Shown piece by piece: positions 33,596-39,455 of a stretch of DNA of 39,455 nt (positions are counted from its first letter, which is position 1; each line of letters starts with the position of its first letter). The stretch is from Chitinophagaceae bacterium (GTDB lineage: Bacteria; Bacteroidota; Bacteroidia; Chitinophagales; Chitinophagaceae), in assembly GCA_019638615.1 (NCBI GenBank), contig JAHBTL010000051.1:1-39455 (forward strand), given 5' to 3'. The translations under genes and the position numbers were made by a program. Below the pieces are notes generated by a model, which was not told the DNA's origin, ran no database searches, and worked only from the letters and a program-made list of their open reading frames with translations.

Positions 33596-34061
33596 GGCAC
33601 AAAATTAATCGTGTATTGTAAATCACGATGCAGGTAACATTAACTTAACATAGCAATGTTCCTTTCTGGGCTCACAAATTCTTTCAATACAAAAATATAC
33701 CGTTCAGTAAAACAATCATTTGCTTTTTTCCACAATTACTATCATTTTTTCCACAACTGCCTCTTGTTGATATTAAGCACCTCCCCCATTTCTGCCGGTA
33801 ACTGTCAGCCCTATCCGGTAGTTTATCGAACGATGGCGCTGCTGAAATCATACACATCACTCCCCTTTTCGTTCAGCAGTTTCAGAAGCGCGCGGTTTCC
33901 CCTGCTTCATTCTAGTACTTGCAGCAGGGTTGGTATTTTAAATGCACCCCGGGATAACCAGTGCTATTTTTCTAAAAAATCTTTAATAAATTTATATATT
34001 CTGTAAAATCCATTATTCTTACCAAAAAATATTTCCATATTCAACTATTAAAGAGGTAGAA
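33596..34061. other. 466-base intergenic region upstream of the AraC regulator
   Basis: No convincing gene; a plus-strand frame (33656-34006) has no recognisable domain and a low-complexity Phe/Ser-rich sequence. CTGCTGAA (33839-33846) and TTCAGCAG (33872-33879) form an 8-bp inverted repeat that might be a regulator site. A good ribosome binding site (AAAGAGGTAGAA) precedes the AraC start. Confidence 0.5.
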
Positions 34062-34928
34062 ATGAAGGCGGTAGAAGTAAGGTTACCCAAAGAGTTTGAC
34101 AAATCATTCATTGTTTTCAGAGAAAAAGGATGCTTTTTCCCGGTACCCTGGCATTATCATCCTGAATATGAGCTGGTATTGGTTACGAAGAGCACCGGGC
34201 GAAGAATGGTAGGAGATCATATCGGCTACTTCGATGAAGGAGACCTGGTGCTGATGGGCCCTATGTTGCCACATGTATGGGTAAACGATGCAGCGTATAT
34301 TAATGGCAACAATAAAGATGCTGCAGATGCCATAGTAGTTCAGTTTGTAGAAGACTTTTTGGGCGAAAAGTTTTTACAGATACCCGAAATCGAGGGCCTT
34401 AAAAAGATATTGAAATTATCTGCAAACGGGCTGGAAATAAAAGGCAATACCAGGAAAAAAATTAACGATCTCATGGCAAAAATGCTCAATGCAACTGGCC
34501 TCCAGCGCCTGAGCCTGTTATTTGCCATTTTTGACCTGTTGTCCAATACCAGGGAATATACCCTGCTTGCCAGCCCTGCATTCGTGAACAGCACCGCACT
34601 TCAGGAATCTAACCGGTTCAATAATATTACCGAATACATTATGCGTAATTTCGACAGTGATATTTCCCTGACGGAAGCAGCGGCCGTTGCCAACATGGCC
34701 ACTACTACATTTTGTAACTTTTTTAAAGAGCACTACCGGGTAACCTTTGTTGAATATGTTACGGAAATGAGGATAGGCCATGCCTGCAAGCTATTGAGCG
34801 ATCCAACCAAAAATATTGTGGAGGCTGCCTACGAAAGCGGGTTTAATAACCTGGCAAATTTCAACCGCCAGTTTAAAAAATTAAAAAACATGACCCCGAC
34901 GGAATACCGCAAAATGCTGGAGATATAA
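34062..34928 (+). CDS. AraC family transcriptional regulator
   Basis: 288 residues. The N-terminus is a cupin sensor (about 10-80, WHYHPEYELVLVTKS, GDLVLMGPMLPHVWV), and the C-terminus (about 190-288) holds two helix-turn-helix motifs: ISLTEAAAVANMATTTFCNFF, then KNIVEAAYESGFNNLANFNRQFKK and PTEYRKM. This is the usual AraC/XylS arrangement for carbohydrate or stress control; the ligand is unknown. The start is supported by AAAGAGGTAGAA eight bases before ATG. Its target might be the kinase gene upstream or a gene elsewhere. Confidence 0.9.
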   Translation: MKAVEVRLPKEFDKSFIVFREKGCFFPVPWHYHPEYELVLVTKSTGRRMVGDHIGYFDEGDLVLMGPMLPHVWVNDAAYINGNNKDAADAIVVQFVEDFLGEKFLQIPEIEGLKKILKLSANGLEIKGNTRKKINDLMAKMLNATGLQRLSLLFAIFDLLSNTREYTLLASPAFVNSTALQESNRFNNITEYIMRNFDSDISLTEAAAVANMATTTFCNFFKEHYRVTFVEYVTEMRIGHACKLLSDPTKNIVEAAYESGFNNLANFNRQFKKLKNMTPTEYRKMLEI

Positions 34929-35003
34929 TGTGGGCGGGAAACTTCTCAAAGAATGAAGGGCTGCGCTCTCTGGTATTCTTCTGTGGTCATAAAGGAGCGA
35001 TTT

Positions 35004-35318
35004 CTATTTCTTTTTTAATTTTCTGTATTCGTATGCCTGCAGTATAAGCGGCTTTAACTCGATAATGGAAGTATTTTGCAGTCTTGCCTTCAGACCTACA
35101 AAGTGCTTCTTGTTCCTGCGCACCAATTCAAATTTATCCGGTTCGTCATTTGACAACGCTTTAGAAAGCTCTTCGGGTAAAGCCATAATTGCAGCATTAT
35201 TCTGAACAGTAATAAACCCCTTGTCTCCAATTTTAAAAGTTGGAAGCCTGAAATGCAGGTCTTCAGTAACCGCAGGTAAGTTTAATGCTACCGCTCTTAT
35301 TTGTTCTAAAGTGACCAC
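35004..35318 (-). CDS. MmcQ/YjbR-like protein
   Basis: 104 residues. VTLEQIRAVALNLPAVTEDLHF at the N-terminus, a short FKIGDKGFITV strand pair and the LVRRNKKHFVGLKARLQNTS turn fit the YjbR (DUF419-like) fold, a small double-wing protein with a proposed DNA-binding surface. It is somewhat shorter than the usual 115-120 residues. It is on the same strand as the P1 peptidase gene, which lies upstream, with about 40 bases between them. Confidence 0.75.
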   Translation of the reverse strand: MVTLEQIRAVALNLPAVTEDLHFRLPTFKIGDKGFITVQNNAAIMALPEELSKALSNDEPDKFELVRRNKKHFVGLKARLQNTSIIELKPLILQAYEYRKLKKK

Positions 35319-35358
35319 TTTTGTTAATCATTTTGCATTTGAAAAATCTGCCGCCCGC

Positions 35359-36519
35359 TTACTTTATCCTATTATATTTTCTTAATAAGTCAATTACCAG
35401 CTTATGGGGCAGCGCATACGCTTTGTTGCCATTTATACCTTCCATTGTTTCTGCTGCAACCATTGCATTAATGATCGCTTCTTCAACAGCCTGAACAGTC
35501 GCGTCCAGTAAAGGATTAATTAAATCATTGGGCAATTCATCAACTTTTGTAAAATGCACTCTTTGAAAAGCGGATGGATTGGCTGTAGAAAATGCAATGA
35601 ATATATCCCCTGAGCCATTTTCGCCGCGTCCGCCAACTATACCTATGCCAAGCGGAACCCTCGCAGCAATTCTTTTTAACTGATGAGGCAATAATGGTGC
35701 ATCTGTAGCAACAACTACTATAATTGAGCCGTCGCCCGTCTGCCTGTAAGACGGCGCCGCTTTTAATTCATAATTCAGCGTATCTTTCAATTCTTCTCCT
35801 ACAGGTACCCCGGCAATAGTAAAGTTCTTTTTGCTCCCGAAATTTGATTGCACCAGTACACCAACAGTATATGCAGAATCTTTAATTTTTACAACTCTCG
35901 AAGATGTTCCTGTTCCACCTTTAAATCCCAAACACATCATTCCTGTACCTCCTCCAACATTCCCCTCTTTTAAAAAACCTGTTGTAGCGCTGTTTAATGC
36001 TTCATAAGCGTTTTTTTCCTGTATGTGAAAGCCATAGATGTCATTCAGGAAACCATCATAGGTCTCCGCGACAACCGGATAAGTATACCAAAAATCCTCT
36101 TTATACCAGCCTGTTTTTACAAACCATTTTAACACCGCATCTCTAACGACCCCTACGCTGTTGGTGTTGGTTATCATTATTGGTGTTTCTAAAAATCCCG
36201 ATTCTGTTATCCAGGTAGTTCCTGTCATTTCTCCATTTCCATTCAGCGAATACCAATTTGCAAAAACAGGATTGTTGTTCCTGCCTCTGGGCAAAATGGC
36301 TGTTACACCGGTTCTCACCGGTCCTTTTCCTCTGATGTTTTTGCCCTGTCCTGAAATGATCGTACTATAACCAACCTCAACTCCTTTCACATCTGTTATG
36401 GCATTGAACCTGCCGGTAATACCGTTAAAAGGGATACCAATATCCCTGGCTCTTGGTTTCTGCGCACTAACAGATGATTGAATAAGCAGGAACAGGCATA
36501 ACAATTTGAGATATTTCAT
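35359..36519 (-). CDS. Exported P1 family (DmpA-type) aminopeptidase
   Basis: 386 residues with a signal peptide of 19-20 residues (SSVSAQ-KPR). N-terminal RARDIGIPFNGITGRFNAIT, NVGGGTGMMCLGFKGGTGTS and the self-cleavage point in TGDGSIIVVVATDAPLLPHQ (G264-S265) are the hallmarks of peptidase family S58. The Ser released by autoproteolysis is the expected nucleophile. DmpA enzymes release N-terminal L-residues or D-Ala from peptides, and export suggests action on cell-wall or environmental peptides. It precedes the YjbR-like gene in the same direction. Confidence 0.9.
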   Translation of the reverse strand: MKYLKLLCLFLLIQSSVSAQKPRARDIGIPFNGITGRFNAITDVKGVEVGYSTIISGQGKNIRGKGPVRTGVTAILPRGRNNNPVFANWYSLNGNGEMTGTTWITESGFLETPIMITNTNSVGVVRDAVLKWFVKTGWYKEDFWYTYPVVAETYDGFLNDIYGFHIQEKNAYEALNSATTGFLKEGNVGGGTGMMCLGFKGGTGTSSRVVKIKDSAYTVGVLVQSNFGSKKNFTIAGVPVGEELKDTLNYELKAAPSYRQTGDGSIIVVVATDAPLLPHQLKRIAARVPLGIGIVGGRGENGSGDIFIAFSTANPSAFQRVHFTKVDELPNDLINPLLDATVQAVEEAIINAMVAAETMEGINGNKAYALPHKLVIDLLRKYNRIK

Positions 36520-36707
36520 GCGTGTAGATTGTGTGCTAAAGATAATACAGCAGCCGACATGAATGCACTTTTTTACTTTTATAGAACAAAATACAGTAGC
36601 TCAGTGCCAGGTAAAGTAGCGGTAGTGTTGTCTCTGCCCGGCTTCATCATTCAGGCAGGCGATCAGGCGGGTGTTCGCCTACATAGGATGCACCTGTTGA
36701 TGGTTGT

Positions 36708-37718
36708 CTAATTAATATGAAGCTTTAGCCATTTAACTGCGGCTTTCACTTTATCGTCATTTTCGATATCATTAAACTTGTCAACGCCTGTAAAAGGGAT
36801 GTCAGGTTCAATTGCTTCTTTGTATAATTTTCCATTTCTGTCAGCACTATATCCAACTGCAAGATTTATAAATGCAGTGTCATTGATTGGAATACCTGTA
36901 TTAACTGTCACATAGCCCGCCGTCTTGGAACCTAATAAAACGGTATTCTTTCGTCCTTTAAACGCAATAATAAAACATTCAGCTGCGCTTCCCGTATACG
37001 GACTTACAAGCATAACAACAGGAATGTTTTGAGCATTGTTATTACATGTCGGATTTATTTTTGAAATAAGGGCTGTGTCAACAAAGAAACCATTTCCTTT
37101 TATAAACCAATCTTGTTTTTTCTTAGTTTGAAATGACCCAATAAGCCCGGGAGTTAATAGTTGTTCTACTCCTAAAATCATAGGATGCATTGCACCGCCG
37201 CCATCTAATCTCAAGTCTAATATGATTCCTTTGATATTTTTTCCCAACAATGAACAAAGGCTATCATTTAATCTCTGCGCTTTTGTATTAAACTCTTCTT
37301 GCTTTGCAATTGGCATGGATGGTATTCTTAAGTAGCCTATATTTTTGTCAGGCAACATCGTGATACTTTGTACCCCCTTTTTCCATTCATTCATGATGCT
37401 ATCTGGAACTTTTGTTTGATTAAGATGCCATTGAAAGGTGCTATCCCTGTAAAAAAAAGCGCCGTGAAAGTCGTTAATTGATTTGTATAAATATCTCATG
37501 GTGGGGCCAAGACCATATGGATTATTTATATCTTTGGCTTTTGCAAAAGCATTATTTGTCAAACTGTCCCAATCAACACGATTAGCGTTAACAGCATTAT
37601 TTTTCATTATTAAAATAGTTGTGTCAATAAGGAACCTGACTTCATCAGATTGCCCGAAGGCTGAGTTAGTTTCTCTTAAAAGCAATACCCAAATGAAAAT
37701 TATTATTTTTTGTCTCAT
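36708..37718 (-). CDS. S41 family (C-terminal processing-like) peptidase
   Basis: The frame is open back to 37826, but the first 36 codons lie inside the inverted repeat at 37745-37880. The Met at 37718 starts a clean signal peptide (RQKIIIFIWVLLLRETNSAF), giving 336 residues. Family motifs are ILDLRLDGGGAMHPMILG, VSPYTGSAAECFIIAF with the presumed nucleophile Ser, and GSKTAGYVTVNTGIPI with the Lys region. No PDZ domain is obvious. It is the first gene to the left of the repeat-flanked cassettes and may be the last cassette or ordinary flanking DNA; I saw no repeat after its stop. Confidence 0.8.
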   Translation of the reverse strand: MRQKIIIFIWVLLLRETNSAFGQSDEVRFLIDTTILIMKNNAVNANRVDWDSLTNNAFAKAKDINNPYGLGPTMRYLYKSINDFHGAFFYRDSTFQWHLNQTKVPDSIMNEWKKGVQSITMLPDKNIGYLRIPSMPIAKQEEFNTKAQRLNDSLCSLLGKNIKGIILDLRLDGGGAMHPMILGVEQLLTPGLIGSFQTKKKQDWFIKGNGFFVDTALISKINPTCNNNAQNIPVVMLVSPYTGSAAECFIIAFKGRKNTVLLGSKTAGYVTVNTGIPINDTAFINLAVGYSADRNGKLYKEAIEPDIPFTGVDKFNDIENDDKVKAAVKWLKLHIN

Positions 37719-37744
37719 AGCTTTTGGGATATCCACATAGGTGG

Positions 37745-37880
37745 ACACCAACGTTCGGCGGTTTTGCGTTCGGGCGGGGTTTTTAGCACTCCCTTTCATA
37801 AGAAGCCGAAAACTCAAATTTAGCACAAATGTTTATACGAAGCACGTCAGTCCGCCTGACGCAAAACCGATGTTAGGTGC
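37745..37880 (-). repeat. attC-like inverted repeat, site 1
   Basis: Reading on the minus strand the site opens with CACCTAACAT and then CGGTTTTGCGT (plus-strand 37859-37869), which pairs perfectly over 11 bp with ACGCAAAACCG (plus-strand 37759-37769). GGCGG/CCGCC pairs lie just inside. The opposite end has GTTGGTG. One arm carries extra unpaired bases, as in attC extrahelical bases. The stop codon of the HEAT-repeat gene is the TAA of the core (37873-37875). Confidence 0.6.
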
Positions 37881-38655
37881 TGCCCTTCTTGTCTTTCCGT
37901 TTGTAATGTTTGTCAACATAATCAATTGCTTGTTCTTGTGTTAGTATTGCAAAATCCTTGTAACGATCATGAACGTCAATAATTTCGTCTAAGGCCTGTA
38001 ATACAAGTTCTTTGTTGTCCCACGATTTAAGATGTTCAACAACTGTTTCAAGACAACCCTTTTTATATGCAATTTGCCCTAAAACGTGAACCAGCGTATT
38101 TTTAACTCTTGCTGTTTTGTCAAATTGAAGTTCTTTGAGCAATGGTAAAATGTCCTGTGGGTGTGTCCGTCCCCGAAGTTCAATGCCGTGACAAATTTCT
38201 CTACGAACTTCTTTGTCTGAATGGTGCAGATATTTTTTTGCCCACTTCAAAACAGGTTTGGGATTTTTCTCCCCCATTTTTTTAATCGAGCCAATAACTG
38301 CATTCCTGACGATGTGATGTTCGTCAAAAAGTCCGTTGTCAAAAAAGCATTCAACTGTTTCAAATTCCTTTATGCCAATTTCGCCTGCTGCATTTATAGT
38401 GGTTTGCCTGGCTTTCTCGTTGCCTGACTTGAAAAGTTTGTCAAGCAGTTTTAAAATATCGGGATGCAGGTTTGAGTTCCCTTTCCATATTTTTCCTATC
38501 GTCAAATATGCCGTCTTTCGTATGTAAGTGTCCTCGTCTGAAAAGTAATTTGTAATGCTGCTGTTCTTTCCTTTTTGAACGTCTGCGAGAATGTCCCTGT
38601 TGATTTCGTCAACAAGTTCAAGCCGTTGTTCTTTATTTAGGTCGTAAAATGCCAT
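37873..38655 (-). CDS. HEAT-repeat protein in a cassette-like unit
   Basis: 260 residues, ATG start. At least six helical repeats of about 35-38 residues can be seen: DEDTYIRKTAYLTIGKIW, NEKARQTTINAAGEIG, DEHHIVRNAVIGSIKKMG, DKEVRREICHGIELRGR, KTARVKNTLVHVLGQIAYK and NKELVLQALDEIID. This is a HEAT/ARM solenoid, like those of DNA alkylation repair (AlkD-like) or PBS-lyase-type scaffold proteins. No catalytic residue is evident. The protein ends KKGST and its TAA stop is the core of the repeat at 37745-37880. It starts about 60 bases inside the neighbouring repeat site (38716-38845), a typical short cassette leader. Confidence 0.85.
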   Translation of the reverse strand: MAFYDLNKEQRLELVDEINRDILADVQKGKNSSITNYFSDEDTYIRKTAYLTIGKIWKGNSNLHPDILKLLDKLFKSGNEKARQTTINAAGEIGIKEFETVECFFDNGLFDEHHIVRNAVIGSIKKMGEKNPKPVLKWAKKYLHHSDKEVRREICHGIELRGRTHPQDILPLLKELQFDKTARVKNTLVHVLGQIAYKKGCLETVVEHLKSWDNKELVLQALDEIIDVHDRYKDFAILTQEQAIDYVDKHYKRKDKKGST

Positions 38656-38715
38656 TATTTATTTGTTGTTTGTTAATGTCATTAGCTTACCTGTTGGGGA
38701 TCGCCCGAAGGGTTG

Positions 38716-38845
38716 CACCTAACGTCTAGTGACTTTGTGCAGGCGGGGAAAATTATATTCGTCTGCCCGAACTGAAGCCGGGATCTGCAATTAGCTGATG
38801 TTGCAATGTCCAGCCCAACTTGCATAAAACCCAATGTTAGTTGCT
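38716..38845 (-). repeat. attC-like inverted repeat, site 2
   Basis: The ends are CTAAC at plus-strand 38719-38723 and GTTAG at 38836-38840, complementary to each other. Just inside, TTTGTGCA (38734-38741) pairs with TGCATAAA (38821-38828) with one mismatch. On the minus strand the far end reads GTTAGGT, a match to the integron core GTTRRRY. GTCCAGCCC (38808-38816) recurs in site 3. The TAA at 38837-38839 is the stop of the membrane protein gene. Confidence 0.6.
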
Positions 38846-39355
38846 GTTGGTTGTTTGAGCCAGAAACGATTTTAAAAATTGTCTTTTTTTTATTTCGTAT
38901 TTAAGACGAATAAGTCCCCCAAAGAAGAAAATAAGTCCAAGTATTATCTTATAGCCACCTTCACGCATTATAGGAACAAGATATTTTGTCCCCAAGCCAT
39001 ACCGAAAGCTACCATTAATAAATTGAACCGTCCCAGCAATAATTGCAACAAGGCTTACAATAATAACCAGATAAATAAGCTTTCCAAAACCGTAGCTGTT
39101 CGGCTTGGTTTTTAGATAATAATATGAGTCCAGATTTTTGCTTTTAATTGTGTCAATTAAAATGGCTTTATCTTCTGGCAGTAAGTTGTCAGAGTCGAGT
39201 TTATACTTAAAAAAGTGCCCCAGTAAATAAGCTCTATTAAAATCGTTGTCGGAAAATTTGTCAATAGAACTTAATGTCTCAAAGAAAATTGGTTGAGATA
39301 AAATGATATTTGCCCGCTTTAATTTGTCTATAAGATATTTTAAACTGTCCGCCAT
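38837..39355 (-). CDS. Membrane protein of unknown function in a cassette-like unit
   Basis: The frame is open to 39424, but the first 23 codons lie in the repeat at 39362-39443, so the Met at 39355 (MADSLKYLIDKLKRAN) is the likely start; the protein is 172 residues. The N-terminal 90 residues are soluble, charged and helical (SSIDKFSDNDFNRAYLLGHF). Two hydrophobic segments follow (about GKLIYLVIIVSLVAIIAGTV and YKIILGLIFFFGGLIRL), then a basic tail (KYEIKKRQFLKSFL). No family recognised. It ends TTNSN with its TAA stop provided by the repeat core of site 2. Confidence 0.75.
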   Translation of the reverse strand: MADSLKYLIDKLKRANIILSQPIFFETLSSIDKFSDNDFNRAYLLGHFFKYKLDSDNLLPEDKAILIDTIKSKNLDSYYYLKTKPNSYGFGKLIYLVIIVSLVAIIAGTVQFINGSFRYGLGTKYLVPIMREGGYKIILGLIFFFGGLIRLKYEIKKRQFLKSFLAQTTNSN

Positions 39356-39361
39356 ACAATA

Positions 39362-39443
39362 ACAACTAACGGTTAAGGGCTTTCTGCTGTGCTGGTATTC
39401 CGTGATTCGTCCAGCCCGGTACAAAAGCCCAATATTGTTACTA
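39362..39443 (-). repeat. attC-like inverted repeat, site 3
   Basis: The shortest and clearest site. TAAC (39367-39370) pairs with GTTA (39437-39440), GGGCTTT (39377-39383) with AAAGCCC (39424-39430), and GCTGG (39391-39395) with CCAGC (39411-39415), leaving a 15-base loop. The segment GTCCAGCCC (39409-39417) is shared with site 2. On the minus strand, beyond the core, the bases TAT CTT CAT CAT TAG TAA are in the frame of the core stop codon, consistent with the end of one more gene beyond the window. Confidence 0.6.
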
Positions 39444-39455
39444 ATGATGAAGATA

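Noticed and set aside
33656-34006. 116-codon plus-strand frame upstream of the AraC gene
   Set aside because: Low-complexity Ser/Phe-rich, no domain, no ribosome binding site; better read as intergenic regulatory DNA.
36529-36711. Possible fourth attC-like site after the S41 peptidase stop
   Set aside because: The stretch contains GC-rich short inverted pieces but no TAAC/GTTA core pair in the right place.

Overview
The window looks like chromosomal DNA of a Bacteroidota member, most likely family Chitinophagaceae (genus not resolved). Supporting evidence: SusC-like TonB-dependent receptors with an STN domain and a DUF4249 partner, LytS-type kinases with beta-propeller sensors, DUF1080 proteins, and two promoters (rpsL, fusA) that match the Bacteroidota pattern TTG-N20-TAnnTTTG. 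No phage, transposase, CRISPR, rRNA or tRNA gene was recognised.

Layout. 1-3.3 kb: a possible gene fragment at the left edge, then a plus-strand trio of secreted or membrane genes (DUF1080 sugar hydrolase, metallo-beta-lactamase-fold lactonase, HGSNAT-like acyltransferase). 3.3-10.75 kb: a tightly packed minus-strand envelope operon of a secreted unknown, a TonB-dependent receptor with STN, a DUF4249 protein and a large MG2-type protein with a barrel-less plug, followed by a 58-residue membrane protein. 10.8-16.6 kb: housekeeping and regulation (TauE/SafE permease, thioesterase, ECF sigma plus probable anti-sigma, RdgB, IlvE, a lipoprotein). 16.6-23.3 kb: translation genes rpsL-rpsG, then an NDH-2 gene on the other strand, fusA behind its own promoter and a structured leader, a membrane protein and engB. 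The ndh-fusA block lies between two related but inverted intergenic repeats. 23.7-27.3 kb: a Pif1/RecD-like helicase facing a DEAD-box RNA helicase. 27.4-29.6 kb: an exported sugar isomerase-like protein and an exported Gfo/Idh/MocA oxidoreductase. 29.7-34.9 kb: an orphan 1182-residue propeller/GAF/LytS kinase, a small protein and an AraC regulator. 35.0-37.7 kb: a YjbR-like protein, a P1-family peptidase and an S41 peptidase.

The most unusual part is the right end, 37.74-39.45 kb. Three imperfect inverted repeats, each starting on the minus strand with a TAAC core and ending with a GTTA or GTTG core, alternate with single genes, all on the minus strand. Two of these genes take their TAA stop codon from the repeat core itself. 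This is how integron attC sites and gene cassettes are organised. No integrase is in view, so this is either part of a cassette array or a CALIN-like cluster (attC sites without an integrase), a layout I would not expect in this lineage.

Second in interest is the broken str operon. rpsL-rpsG is terminated by a hairpin, and fusA sits 2 kb further on inside a segment bounded by inverted repeats, with its own promoter and a possible attenuator. The inverted repeats suggest a mechanism for the rearrangement, but this is inference.
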